From contig CAJNYU010000350.1 of NCBI GenBank assembly GCA_905331475.1, forward strand, positions 310,001 to 374,000: a DNA stretch of 64,000 nt, in the 5' to 3' direction. Shown here in pieces: positions 26,738-39,455 of this stretch; the first letter of the stretch is position 1, and each line of letters begins with the position of its first letter. Under the pieces are notes generated by a model. The model did not search any database. It had not been told where the DNA came from and worked only from the letters and a program-made list of their open reading frames with translations. A program made the position numbers and the translations under genes. This stretch comes from Rotaria socialis (taxonomy: Eukaryota; Rotifera; Eurotatoria; Philodinida; Philodinidae).

Positions 26738-28639
26738 ATGAGAACAATATTAATATTTTTAATAATATTTGTCTTACCTGATGAATATTCGGCTAATGAA
26801 CCATTGAATTTCTGTAAATTTAATTCGACTATTTCTGAACTTCCATCGACATGGTCCTTTGCAACACTTGATCAAGTCAAACTTTGCTTTCAAAATATTT
26901 CGGTAAACTATTCGGTAGCAAATGAAACAATGAAACAATTGTTTAACTCATTAGATTTTTACAGTTTTCTAAGTATAGTTCGTCAAAGTGATTATCCATA
27001 TTCTATGAATATCAATTTTCGCGAAGAACTATCAAATATTCTTAATCAATCAAACATGAATACGTATAAAAATGACTATGATTTTCACATGGCTGTGACA
27101 TTATGTTTTAAAAAATTAAAAGATTTTCATACAACATACTCAGTACCCAACGGTTATGCACAGTTTCATGTGTTACTTCCATTTATTCTCGAATTTTTAC
27201 CATTAACAAAACAAATAAAAGTTCAATTTGGAATCAATTTATATTCATCTATTATGAGAAGTAATTCAAATATGAATTATACAAATCAAATTGTAACAAC
27301 GATCGATGGTATAAATGCTTTCGATTACATGATGAATTTTGCTGAAAAATATTCAATTATGAGTAAAGATCCAAGTGTAAGATTAAATTCTGTTTTTCGA
27401 GAAGAATTTTGGTTACAAAATCTTGCACAATATCCATTACCATTAAAAAGCAATATTACATTCACATTTTTAGATAAAACTGAAACGGTAACATTTCGCT
27501 ATGCTGTAGTCATTACAAAAAAATTTGATCAACAAAGTAGCATAGAAAATGATAATCGCTATTCTCCATCAGTAACATATACAACTAGAAATGCGTTTAG
27601 TTATATAACTCGTTTAGAAAAATTAAGTTGGTATGAACAGAAAACAAATGATAAATTTCGTTTTATTACGGGTAACAATGATACATATTATTATGTTCAT
27701 GAAAGTACAAATACTGCAATTATCAGATTAGGATCATTTGATGACCAAGTCAGTGAAGATGTGAAACGTGTATTTTTAGCAGCTAGTGGAACTACACTAA
27801 TACTTGATGTAATAGGAAATCGTGGTGGTAGTAGTTGTTTAGCTTATGCTGCATTACATTTTTTAGTCCCTGAATATTTCTCGCATCGTGTCCTATACGA
27901 ACCATTCGATGGTCGAACAACAAAACAATTGCAAACATTTGCAACTATTTTCAGTTTTTCTCCCGATTCGATATTAGATCTTCGAAATATGTCATCATTT
28001 ACAAATATGGAATGGATGGAGCCTCGTGTTAACTACACACGAGGTAATACAACAGATTCATACTCAATGAAATGGTCTATTAATTGCGATGGACAGGTAT
28101 TCGGCATGGGAAAATATTGGATGAGAAATGAAAGTAATACAAAATATTTTAAATCAATTTATGTGTTAACCGATGGCAGTTGTGGTAGTGCTTGCAGTTT
28201 ATTTGTATCAAAATTAAGATATGCTTCAAATTTAAAAAACATTTATGGTATTGGCGGAGGATATTTTAATTATGATAGTGATCTATTTGAAAGTTCAAGT
28301 TACGCTGGTGGTGGCGCATTCGATTGGAATTCTATTGTTACTTATCATAACCAACTTGCTACGTATAACACGTCTATTGATCATTTGCCAACAAGTGCTT
28401 ATCTAAATTTGAATGTCTTCGAAGTATATATTAATGCATTGAACAAAGATTATCCAAGAGAATTTTTAAAACAACCAATTGATAAAAGTTTGGATAATGG
28501 AGATTATTTTAATATTGATCAATCTCTTGAGAAGATCATAAATGATGATGAAAAGTCCAGTGCACATAGTCTCGTTGATCATAGTTCGACTAAAATCTTT
28601 CTTTTTAATATATTCTTAGTAATATTTCTTATGAACTGA
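26738..28639 (+). CDS. S41-family (tail-specific/CPAF-like) serine peptidase, secreted or GPI-anchored
   Basis: A single exon of 633 residues with an N-terminal signal peptide (MRTILIFLIIFVLP). The middle has a strand-turn motif ILDVIGNRGGSS near residues 353-365, matching the DxxxNxGG signature of S41 peptidases. Residues 479-487 read DGSCGSACS, corresponding to the catalytic-serine loop, with S484 the likely nucleophile. Many N-x-S/T sites fit an extracellular glycoprotein. The C-terminus is hydrophobic (FLFNIFLVIFLMN) after a polar spacer, which suggests a GPI anchor signal or a tail anchor. It resembles eukaryotic CPAF-like S41 proteins more than bacterial tail-specific proteases, and no PDZ domain is evident. 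Absence of introns is unusual among its neighbours and could reflect retroposition or horizontal transfer. Substrate unknown. Confidence 0.75.
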   Translation: MRTILIFLIIFVLPDEYSANEPLNFCKFNSTISELPSTWSFATLDQVKLCFQNISVNYSVANETMKQLFNSLDFYSFLSIVRQSDYPYSMNINFREELSNILNQSNMNTYKNDYDFHMAVTLCFKKLKDFHTTYSVPNGYAQFHVLLPFILEFLPLTKQIKVQFGINLYSSIMRSNSNMNYTNQIVTTIDGINAFDYMMNFAEKYSIMSKDPSVRLNSVFREEFWLQNLAQYPLPLKSNITFTFLDKTETVTFRYAVVITKKFDQQSSIENDNRYSPSVTYTTRNAFSYITRLEKLSWYEQKTNDKFRFITGNNDTYYYVHESTNTAIIRLGSFDDQVSEDVKRVFLAASGTTLILDVIGNRGGSSCLAYAALHFLVPEYFSHRVLYEPFDGRTTKQLQTFATIFSFSPDSILDLRNMSSFTNMEWMEPRVNYTRGNTTDSYSMKWSINCDGQVFGMGKYWMRNESNTKYFKSIYVLTDGSCGSACSLFVSKLRYASNLKNIYGIGGGYFNYDSDLFESSSYAGGGAFDWNSIVTYHNQLATYNTSIDHLPTSAYLNLNVFEVYINALNKDYPREFLKQPIDKSLDNGDYFNIDQSLEKIINDDEKSSAHSLVDHSSTKIFLFNIFLVIFLMN

Positions 28640-29113
28640 AACAAAGTGACAGCATTTTAACCTCGACAATTCGTTTAATCTTCAACTTGTGTTATATTTT
28701 ATTTTTTCAAGTGAAAATTTATACCTAATTAGTACTAATCAAAATCGATTGACTCTAATATTTGCCATATTTCAGATTGATTTTTATATAGAAATTAATA
28801 ACAAAATATTTCTCTATTTCTTCTTCCATCAACAATCTATTTCCCGTTGGAAACTAGAGATAGAATGAGCGCGAGAGGCCAACTACAAAAGTGCCGGGGG
28901 CGTAGGGCATTTCTATACTTCAATTTTTTTGAAGTACGATGAGAGTACATGTATGTACAAACAAATATTAATGCTATTATAATCTAAATAAATAATTTAT
29001 AATTAAGACGACATATCACAATTCAAAAAAAAAAGTCTGAAAAAGCACTGAAAATGTACTGACAGTCATTAATTTATTCGTTAGAGAAAAAGCAATAGTA
29101 AACAATAGATAGC
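28640..29113. other. Convergent intergenic region
   Basis: 474 bp between the tail-to-tail stops of the S41 peptidase (+) and TMEM86 (-) genes. It should contain both 3' UTRs. A GC-richer patch near 28860-28910 has no recognised identity. Confidence 0.5.
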
Positions 29114-29833
29114 TCAGGATATTTTTACATTTTTATCAGCTACTTGTAAAGAACCGACCGCAATTAAGTATTGACCTAAACCATATGTGAACATAACGAA
29201 TAGACCAGGTGTAGGCAAAGGCATAACAAATCTATTGAGAGCTATGAGCGAATCTGATAAAACGAAAAATACGGCTCCAGCGAAGACAGTCCAAAAACCT
29301 GGAGCTTTTCTATCACGTAAATAAGATGTGTAAGTCATGCCAACGACCACAAAAGTATAAAGAACTACAGGTACGAGCAAACCTTTCGTTTCTTCCGTGT
29401 TTGTATTCAATTTTGGAGAAAGTATGCAAAGCATGAGGGCAATATAGGCTAAAAACGGAATTGATTTGATTATCATATTAGACACAGTTAATTGGCGTCT
29501 TAATTCAGGTTCACCATATTGAATTCGAACCATAAATGCAATAATATAACTAATATGAGCAAGTAAAAACGAAACCAAACCAAAGAGGAATAGATCATTT
29601 CGATTTTGCATTAATAATAGATCGCCGAACCAAGAAAAGAGAAATGCTATCACTAAATATCGTCGTTCAAGAGATAAATTATTGTGTGCATTCAATAGGA
29701 ATAAAACTATCAGTACGGGCATTAAAAAAGGTTTAGCAGCCCACCTAATGACATCATTTTGAGTAGTCTCACTGTAGATGTCAATCGCAAGCAAGACCGA
29801 AAAGAGTAAAGACAATGATCCGATGTATGCCAT
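29114..29833 (-). CDS. TMEM86: Lysoplasmalogenase, TMEM86/YhhN family
   Basis: A single exon of 239 residues, close to the usual family length of about 210-240. It is almost entirely hydrophobic, with about eight predicted transmembrane helices. Family motifs in order are KPFLMP near residues 34-39, SWFGDLLLM near 67-75, GLVSFLLAHISY near 85-96, FAGAVFFVLSDSLIALNRF near 184-202 and YGLGQYLIAVGSL near the end; the two acidic motifs GDLLLM and SDSLIA are the likely catalytic aspartates. Family members cleave the vinyl-ether bond of lysoplasmalogens in internal membranes. ATG at 29831-29833 is the first in frame. Whether it corresponds to vertebrate TMEM86A or TMEM86B cannot be decided. Confidence 0.9.
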   Translation of the reverse strand: MAYIGSLSLLFSVLLAIDIYSETTQNDVIRWAAKPFLMPVLIVLFLLNAHNNLSLERRYLVIAFLFSWFGDLLLMQNRNDLFLFGLVSFLLAHISYIIAFMVRIQYGEPELRRQLTVSNMIIKSIPFLAYIALMLCILSPKLNTNTEETKGLLVPVVLYTFVVVGMTYTSYLRDRKAPGFWTVFAGAVFFVLSDSLIALNRFVMPLPTPGLFVMFTYGLGQYLIAVGSLQVADKNVKIS

Positions 29834-31871
29834 TACGTACAGTTTATTTTATTTCAATGAAAGAAAAATTCGACTTGAATGTAAATAGACACTTTGCTCG
29901 TAAAGATAAGAATCGTATATTACGGGTTGTATTTACAGAAAGAACTTCATATACTAAAGTGCTTTAGAGTGATGAAAAGCAGAAAGAAAAAACATAGCTA
30001 GTAGCGTCAATATTGACTTTGATGACGCCAAAGAAAGTAAGTTTCTTTGTTACATCACAATTCGTATTAAATTGAAATGACTTCAATATTCTAATGTAGT
30101 TGATATTATCAAGAATTCTCTTACTCGCAATAAGAAACTAGAAGAGAAAACTTAGTGTAACTGCTTTCTCCATGGAATAAAAATCAAATACAGAATAAAT
30201 AATTCTATTCTTGCTTAACGATTTATAGATTATATTTTTGGAAATGAATAATAAATGTAATTGATTTGTTGTGATGAAATAAAATCTATTAGGTCGCATC
30301 TCATCTATGTTCAAAGAAGTTTTAATATCTTTTGAGATTTCTGACTGTTTACCTTAGTCTGATTTTGTAATTAATTTCAAATAGTTCTACACAATGTGCA
30401 TCGAAATTTCAAATTCATACCAATAAAATAGGAAAATTTGAATTTAGGGATATTTGTCTAATTTTTCCGTCGCTAAAATCATCTAGATTCTGTTGGTACA
30501 AGTGTTTACAAAAACAAATGCGAAAAATATTGCACAGTATAAACAATCAGCAAACAGTGCAGCAAAGTCTGCAATGATAAAACAAATCCACTATCAGATA
30601 AAGGGAATACCATAGATGCGCTTAAAACATTGAACTTGTTTAATCGAGACTTATATTGTTGTTGCTGTTGCGATGCCATCTTTAGATTTTGGGGATGTGA
30701 AAACATATATGATTGTCTTTTGTTTTATGGAAAGCAAAATGTTTCTGGAAACTCTTACAGGAGTCGCACCTCTTTCATGCCGCATTATGGAACGGTGGCA
30801 CGCCAGCTGATAGTCGTTTCAATTAGCGACAGATGATCTGTGAATTTCTTGTATCTTCTTAGGCATCTTGGCAGAAACGTCCTCTATAACCAAGTCTTTT
30901 TGAACTTTTTCCAGTTTGTTTGTTGAAAGATTAAACTTGACTGTCAATCGAATCTACTACAGCTACCAAACATTTGCTTCAGTATGTTGCAAATCGATGT
31001 TTAATATTTAGAACTGAACGGGTAGGCTAAGATGAAAATAGTCCAAATCGTCATTGTAGGAACGTACATCAAACTAAATCGAATGATTTTATTAGTGAGA
31101 CACTCTCGTTGTTTGTAACTTTCTTGTTCTAGAGATGAATCAGAGCGAACGTTTGTTCGACTATTTTGTTGTATAATTATATCATACTCTAATGTTTGAC
31201 TGAAACATGCAAAGTGATTAGATAATACTATTGTGATTATTTTTCAATTTACTTAAACTGACTCGTTTTTCGAGCACTTAAACAGCTTTCTAATTAACAA
31301 CTTTAATGCGAATTGGAGTTAGCTTGATTACTTTTGATTTAACAACAGAATCCAAAGATTTGATAGATGATCGAGTTATTATGATGACAGTTGTTCTAAA
31401 TTATAGCTAATTCGTCAATTCTGTTTTATTCAAAAAAACAAAATGCATATATTCAACATCAACCGTAACGAACTTTCACAAATGGAATAAACTCGATCGC
31501 TTTTTCGATCGTTGTTATTTTTACTATGATGAAATTTCGTTTGATTATCATTTATTCAAATAAAGTATCTCATAGAGTGACACATTATATCAATTTCTAT
31601 TTTCGATTTGTAAAATCTCAAAGAAAATTCTCAAGACAATGATCCGCCATATTTATATCGCTATAAAATTCTTTTTTAAAAGAACATATTCAGTCGAATC
31701 TGTTATCTCAATCTCAGCGATATATTCAGATATACGTAAATGAAAATGCACAAATATTCTTCTACATTACATTTCTACCAATGATATGAAGTTCTGTTAT
31801 CATCATCATTACTGAGACAACCGCATATAAACTACCATTATCTTATACCTTGGTCAAATTATTTGTTAAAG
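29834..31871. other. Divergent intergenic region
   Basis: About 2 kb between TMEM86 (-) and the glycosidase gene (+). It is AT-rich and shows no coding similarity. Promoters of both genes must lie here, but no clear core element stands out. Confidence 0.45.
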
Positions 31872-34274
31872 ATGCGTCTAGTGTTGTTTCTCTTTCTCAT
31901 AGTGGGATGTTGGTGTGATGTAAAAGTATTAATAGATCAAAACGGAGGATACAATATAACTGTTGATAATCAAATATGGCTTCGGTCAGCACGTACAGCT
32001 ATATACGTGGATAATCAATGGTATTCAACCGAAGATAATTCTCTTCCTTTGACCAATATAAGTACTGCGCAGGGTGATGATCCAAATTTAGGTAGTTGGA
32101 ATGAAACAATATTGACATATAATCTTACTCGAAATCAATCATCAACACCTGTTGTTGCTCGTATACGTCAATGGAATATTGTTTCAGCTTTTACTTTTCA
32201 TTTGGAGACAGGTGATAGAGCCTTAACAGATAGACTTCCACTTGATATGGAACAAGTTCGGACTGTATTTCCATCATTTTATATTGAAAAAATGAGCATG
32301 GATGATCAAAGAGGATATTTTACTTTTTCTGGTACGATTGAAATTTACTTTTCATTAATATATGTTTATTATTGTTGTATGTTAATTTTATTAAGGAGCC
32401 ATGACAGGTGAAGGTGATAAACATGCAGGTCTTTGGAATGCATCAAGTAAAGTTATTACATCAGGTATGCAAGGTGGTCCAGTAGTTCTTTTTAACTTAA
32501 CTCAACAAGGAGAAGAAGATCTACTAGTTCTATCGCCATTTTCTCATTTTATGGCTACTTCATTGAACCAAAGAAATAAAATGCTCACTAGTGCACTAGA
32601 ATATGGTGTCCTAGGTTCAATGTCATCAGTACCCGCTAATTATACGCATACAATGATTGTTTTTTATTCACAAAGTGGAATCAATGAAGGTATACATGAA
32701 TGGGGTCAAACAATGCAACAAGCATTTAATAGAACAGATGTAAATCGTGTTAATGATCTTACAATAAATTATCTTGGTTATTATACTGATAATGGAGGTT
32801 ATTATTATTATAATACAGAACCAGACATGAACTATGAAGAAACAATAGTTGATGTAACACATAAAATTAAACTTCCATTTCATTATATTCAACTTGATTC
32901 ATGGTGGTATTTTAAAGGTATTGGAAATGGTGTTACTGAATGGACCTCTCGTTCAGATATATTTCCTGATGGTCTAATAGCACTGCATCGTCGATTAGAA
33001 AATATTCCATTGGCCGCACACAATCGATTTTGGGCGTACGATACAGTTTATAAACAAAAGTATGCTTTTGTACTTGATGCTGCTAATGGAAAAGCACTGC
33101 CTTTTGGTAATGATTCATTTTGGATTGATTTATTTACTGGTGCAAGTAATTGGGGTCTAGTTTTATATGAACAAGATTGGCTTAATGTTCAAACAATTGA
33201 TTTTCTTCCAACACGTACTGATATTAATCTTGGAGAACAATGGCTAATGTCTATGGGTGCAGCAGCTGAACAATTCGGAATAAATATTCAATATTGTATG
33301 AGTTTACCTCGACATATATTGCAAGCTCTTCAAATTCCGCGCGTTACACATGCAAGAGCATCAGATGATTATGCTACTCATTTAGAAAATCAGAAAAAAT
33401 CGCAATGGAATATTGGAATATCAAGTATGCTTGCTGACGCTGTTGGTTTAGCACCATTTAAAGATGTTCTTTGGTCTACATCCGTACAACCTGGTTCTCC
33501 TTATGGGTCATCGTCCAAGGAAATACTTCCCGATCGTGAAATACTTATTGCCACTCTTTCAACTGGGCCTGTTGGTCCAGGTGATGGAATAGATTATGTA
33601 AATATAGAAAGCATTATGAAATGTTGCCGTCAAGATGGTTTAATTTTAAAACCTGATCGACCAATTACAACAATTAATACATTAATTGCTGATTGGGCTT
33701 CTAATAATGGCGTTGTACAAGGAGAACTCTATTCAACACAAACAATGATGTAAGTGTATTGATTTGTTTTTGATTTTTATTGAGTATTCTTTGTAGAATT
33801 GATCGAACATTTCATATTATTTTTGCATCAGCTATGAAACGTGACTATACAATATATCCTTCTATGATTGGTAGTGAAGGAGGAATAATCTGGTCATATG
33901 ATAATGCACAAACGACATCAACATTTGATGATACTCACCCTCTTGATGTTTTAGCTAATAAATGTGATGATTTATCTATATGTCTTTGGTATGTATCACC
34001 GTTATGGCAGTTTAATGGTCCTATGCGAACGAAATACGCTCTTCTTGGTGAATGGGGTAAATGGACAGCTGTTAGTCAACAACGATTTACATCTATAACA
34101 ACAAATAAAGAAAAAACTCAAGCGACTATTACTGTGCAAGGTGTAGCGTCTGAAATCGTACCAGTTGTTATTTTTCATTCTGTACTTCATTCTGTTACTG
34201 TTAACTGTTCAATATCCACTCTAAATGGTCAAGCAAATGTCGTAATTACTCCAACAAATGTCGTTTGTTCGTAA
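31872..34274 (+). CDS. Secreted GH36-like glycoside hydrolase (alpha-galactosidase/raffinose-synthase superfamily)
   Basis: Three exons, 31872-32331, 32396-33749 and 33797-34274, join to 763 residues. The start of exon 2 could also be 32399, an AG later. A signal peptide (MRLVLFLFLIVGCWC) precedes a beta-rich N-terminal region and a TIM-barrel-like centre. Motifs that suggest clan GH-D are YIQLDSWWY near residue 317, IFPDGL, VLYEQDW near 411 with the candidate nucleophile Asp, and HARASDDY near 474, which recalls the RASDDF acid/base motif of raffinose synthases and plant alkaline alpha-galactosidases. A beta-sandwich-like tail ends VVCS. Many N-glycosylation sites fit secretion. A decayed partial copy lies at 13420-14210. 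Substrate and exact family are uncertain. Confidence 0.7.
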
Positions 34275-35678
34275 AGATTTAATATTAACAGCAACAAGAT
34301 TCTATTATTCAAGAAAAACCCCAATTGGTTTTCTTTTATAAAAAAAATTGTACTATCGTGCTTAGAAATCTTTGCAACTAAATAAATCTATTAATTATTT
34401 GCTTTTTTTTTCAAAATATTATTAATAATATTAATGAAGACTGTAGCTTGGACTGTATGTAAGACACATTCTGTTTGTTATCCGCTTAAATTGCTTTCTC
34501 TCTCAGTAATAATTATAATAATATGATGCTTTATCTATCGGATTATTTACATTATCAAATAGTTAGAATTCTTAAATAAGCAACGATTAATTTATGTCAA
34601 AAGCAACCCCTAAATGGCAAATGGTAGCAATATAAATTTCAATCATCGCTAGTCAAAACCACTAAAGAATAATCAAAATATGTCAAATCATAATTTCTAA
34701 ACTATGAAAAAATTGGGTAGAAATACTTTCTGTGTTATTTATTTTAAAAAAATGGTAAAATCCATTGTTTTTGGCACACATAATTATTTATAACATATGT
34801 TGATAAAGATTTGAAAGTATGATCAAAAAGATAATATTCACGAAAATTTTCATTGTGTATTCAAGATAAACCAGTAAGAAATAAATAATGAAAAAGAACT
34901 CAATCTATTTGTACTCAGTACAACTCGCACCCTCAAGATCCAATTATCGAACAATTGTTTGAAAGTATTTAGTGAAATTAAATATTCTTCACGAATCTTG
35001 CTTTATATTTCTTTAATTACAATAAGATAACAACGATGAATGTATTCTTGAGTACTGGAATCATGTGTAGTTGTTACTGGTCGACTACTACCGAGAGAGC
35101 ATCATTACGACAGTTTTCCGAATCTGCTGAAAAAAGTTAGTACTATGATATATGGCAAAAACTTATTTTCAAGTGATTCATTCTTACTGGTTATTACTGA
35201 ATGATTGATTCATACATAATATCTTATTATATGTCATCCGTTCTTGTTCATTATTCATTTAATAATAGAATCAAATTATCAAGTCATACAATTCAATGAA
35301 ATATTTCAAGAGTCAAAAAACAAACTACAAAGACAAAGATTATTATTTAAAGATATTGTACCTCAAAACACTATGCGCGTGTGCGTGTGTGTGTAGGTGT
35401 TCTAATATCTGGATTAAATGAATCATTGATCCAAATAAACACAACTATTTATCCCCACGATAGATGAACATATTTGAAATACATGAACAAAGAGAAAACG
35501 TCTACTACACAGATTAACAAACAACAATAAAAAAATTCTGAAAAGATTTTGTTTTTTCCTTAAAAAAAAATGAAAAGAAACAAATGGCAACAATGAGAAA
35601 TACACATATGTTCTGTTTGTTTGTTCACAAATGATATTGCCAAATGAAAATATATAAATTGATTACAAAACAAAATTA
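34275..35678. other. Convergent intergenic region
   Basis: About 1.4 kb between the glycosidase (+) and FBXO16-like (-) stops. Its first 600 bp are the source-like match of the duplicated flank at 13768-14210. A short GT-rich run lies near 35376-35393. No gene is seen. Confidence 0.5.
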
Positions 35679-38600
35679 TTATTCATCAGCATAATTATAA
35701 TTATTTGTTGAATGCCATGTTCGATTTGATATATCTGAAAAAGAAATCAATTTAATAAAATGAAGAAGAAAAATAATTCATTCATTGTCTTACCATTAGC
35801 TGATGTTTTTGATGCATATTTTGATTTCTGAGCCGATGACGGTGGTCGGGGAATATCTACAGGTCGATTAGCAATACCTGACGTTGATGGAGGTCGAGCC
35901 AAAAATGAATGATTATGATTAGAATTTCTTGATGTATGTTCATCACGAAAAGTCACTGATGGGCTACCACGAGCACTCTTTTATTTCAAAAAAAATTATC
36001 CAAGTAATTTCAATGAATCTGATTATAAATCCTACCAAAGATTGACTTCGTCTTTTTCTTCCATTTTGTTCATATCTTTCATTAGTTCGACTGCGTGTTT
36101 GTCTTTCTTTAGTTGCACTTTTCAATTCATGATCAGACTCAGTTTGTTGAAGAATACTAGTTCCATATTTACGATGTTTAGCAATCAATGATTCAAGTGC
36201 GCTATCATCGTTATCTAGATAATTATAACGCAGTGTATCAGTTGGTGCTCGACTAAAAATTAGAACACTTATTTATTTTTAGTTTTTTCAATAAATAATC
36301 CTTTTTAACCTATTAGCGCGCCATGGTGGATGTTCTAAAGCACGATGAGTTGATGAATGAGATTTATTAAGTTGATGACGAGCTGAATTTGAACGAGCAG
36401 TATCTTCATGAGTAGACAATTGATCATCATAGTAACCACTTTGTGAACGAAGAGAATAGTCCTATTAGTGAACAAATTTCAACATTCATTTTTTTATTTT
36501 AAATAAAAATCTAACTTTGATGATATCCACTCCTTTTCGGAGCTCCAAAGAAAAAAGAAAAATTTAAGTGATATTCGTTGTTTTCCAATGTTATCTTCTA
36601 TATTATAAGGAGCTTACATTTAATTTAAAAAACTCTTGTACTTCTTAAAGATACAACGTATGATCGAATTGAAATTTTTAGAGAGTCCCTGCTGATGACT
36701 GCGACGTTTTCTGATTGAAAGGAGAACAATATGTCGATTACACTCATCTCGTATTTCCATTTCCATTAGAACTAAAGAAAACGAATAGACGACTACGCTT
36801 AAAAAACAGTTCTGACGGCTCAATCAGTTATCTACACAAATGATGCTAACAAATTCTTTTTCCTAAAAATTAGATAGCTTACAAATCGAAATGTGGTCAA
36901 AATAAATGTTTTTATTGCAGTTCAATAACTGATACGTCGATATCTATTTATATCGGAATCATTCAAACGCTAAGGTAGTTTAGATTATTTTGTTTGACGA
37001 GATAGTATACTTAATTCATATGTAACTTAAATTAGGCATCTTTCTATCTCTATCATAATAAGAACATGCTAAAAATTTCTCTAATGATTAAATAATCCTT
37101 CAATATTTCTGAAAACTCAAAAACAACTCGACCTCATAATATATGCATATTGGAATTTAATTTCATACATTTCTACTAGAAAAAAAATGATCCCGTTGTA
37201 CAGCAGCGACATTTTTTTTTCTCTTCTAATCATCGGTGTCTGCTTTTTTTAAATAGATGACGATATCTCTTTATTTAGTTGCAATACGACATGCTCCATT
37301 GTGAGAATAGAAAAATCTGCTTGTTAGTCAGTGACAACATACAGACGCAATTACAGGCTGTTATGCAAGACTATTGCTATGAGCAAACTATGAGAATGAA
37401 TACATTTAACTGAAAGAAAAAAAGGCTTGAGTTTCTTTTTTTTTAGTCATATACAACAAATAAATATCGCTATTCTATAAAAACCAACCAAAAATTTTCA
37501 AATATAAGCAAAATAAGCCAGTAAAATAAAATGAATAGCTTCTGTGTTTTATTACATATTGTTGTTGAACATAATTTCCTGTACATATCGTTTGCGCATA
37601 TGTGTTAATCATCAATACATTCTCATCAGATGATATCGGTTTAAAAAAATCGATATTAAAATTCGATATTGGCACTAACACATTCATCTGTTTATTTTAT
37701 ATTAATATAAACTGTGTAAAAAAAGAAACTATTTCGTACCCGAACAGGCATTGTTTGCAATGCTTGAATATTAAATGAATAAACACGTTTCCAAACGTTG
37801 CTTTCATAGGGTGATGAACTTTGTTTTGGTGTCCAACCAAAACGAAGACATTTTGGCATCCAGATTTGATCGGATTCCGTTAGAAATTTCCAATACCATG
37901 ATGTCTTTTAATAGAAAAGAAAGTTCAATAGGAAAAACTACTTTTGAGCATTGAAAAACAAAAGTTACTTGTGCACAGCGACAAAGACTACGTGGATCAA
38001 GAAATGAAAATATATAAAGACAAAGTACACGTGGAAATAAACGAGTAAAATCCTGATGTTGCGCTGGAAATCGTTTTGTTAATATATTTCGTGCGTATGT
38101 CAATTGGCGATTACGGCATTGAGCTAGTATATCGTCAAGAATAATACGACGTTGATCATCAGTCCATTTTTCAAACTTCAAAAAAAGAAGAATACAAGTG
38201 CTGCATGAGATACAAATAGAATTAAATTATAATTACCCATTTATTCACAAGTTGTTTTCGTTCGTCGAATAACTAAAATGTAATTATAAATATTTTAGAA
38301 TTTCACCACGAATTTGAAATCAGTTTTCCAAAAAACAAAAGAATATCAAATATTTTATTTAGCTTAGTTATGGACGTCGGTGAAGTAGCATAATTCGATT
38401 ATTTTTATGAGAAAACTTTTCTTCATAGCTAAATGTGTGGAATTTATACGTACTGTTCAGTTTGACTAAATAAAAAGTATTGCTCCTCATAGAGTGAACA
38501 CATTTGATAGAAAGATATTTTTGGCTCAGAATATCAGATTATGGTTATTTGTGAATATAAATGTCATAAGATTCATTCGACCAGAAAAAATAAGAATGAT

Positions 38601-39455
38601 CAGGTATTAACGATGAAAGCGTTGTTTCTATATGACAATACATTCTCGTGAATAGGTTAAAATAGAAAAAAAAGTGAAAAGATCAAACATTTCACTTACA
38701 AAATTCTACGACAGTATTCATAAAAGATACATATAGGTAAAAATCATATGATTAAAACTTTTCACTCATTCTATTTTTGCTTCAAAATGGTTCATGCGCA
38801 CAGTAGGTTATAGAATTTCTTCCTCTCGAAATACTGCTCAAAGCTAATATATAATGTAACAAAATTGTAAAACTTAGTAAAAGAAAAGCAATAAATATAC
38901 AGCATAATCCACCTATTTCTAAGCTTTTTTCTTTCATTGAATGTCGTTTATAGATGTATACTATTTATAATCTCTTTACAAAAACTTCCCTATCTAGGCA
39001 TGTAATAAAATATGGGTTAGAGTGAAAATTTAACTCATTTATGTTTCGACTTGTCACATTCAAATCTACTAAAATTTGATAATTAACATTCAATTAACTG
39101 ACAGAAAATTCTATAGATTGTTTTTTATTGTTGTATATCTTACTCGAGCATTTGTTTCTTCATCTTGTAACGGTGTCCATGTTGAATATAAACGATTCTT
39201 TCCTTTTCCATTTAATTTTGTTGAATTTATCGATGTCGTCGTACGATCTAAGTCATGTCTCAACAAAGATTGTTCTAATTTTGCTGTTGTATTTAAACCA
39301 TTTACAGTCGTATTATGTTGTGGCCTATTACGAGTTGGTGTTGTTGATCGTTGCTGAGCACTTGTTGGACGTGCAGGTCTTCTATTCCCAGCAATTTCAT
39401 TTGGATTTGGTGGATAATGATGAGAATGAGTTGATGTATTTATTAAATCAGTCAT
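35679..39455 (-). CDS. FBXO16: FBXO16 homologue, F-box substrate receptor of SCF ubiquitin ligase
   Basis: Nine exons on the minus strand: 39144-39455, 38237-38272, 37969-38175, 37740-37904, 37556-37687, 36310-36461, 36036-36252, 35794-35977 and 35679-35734. Phases agree and give 486 residues, longer than vertebrate FBXO16 (about 290). The core follows FBXO16 closely: STWTPL, then LFDERKQLVNKW, FEKWTDDQRR, the F-box PRVLCLYIFSFLDPRSLCRCAQ-like segment at residues 162-185 split from TSWYWKFLTE by an intron, MPKCLRFGW, HPPWRANS then PTDTLRYNYLDN, and a basic tail ENGRKRRSQS-like motif. It should bind SKP1. The N-terminal 85 residues and the C-terminal 80 are Ser/Pro/Asn-rich additions. The 36-bp second exon and the 132-bp fifth exon are inferred from splice sites and alignment. 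Confidence 0.88.

Noticed and set aside
36620..36823. Minus-strand ORF between FBXO16 exons as an extra exon
   Set aside because: No splice sites in a compatible phase were found, and joining exon 37556-37687 directly to 36310-36461 keeps the frame.
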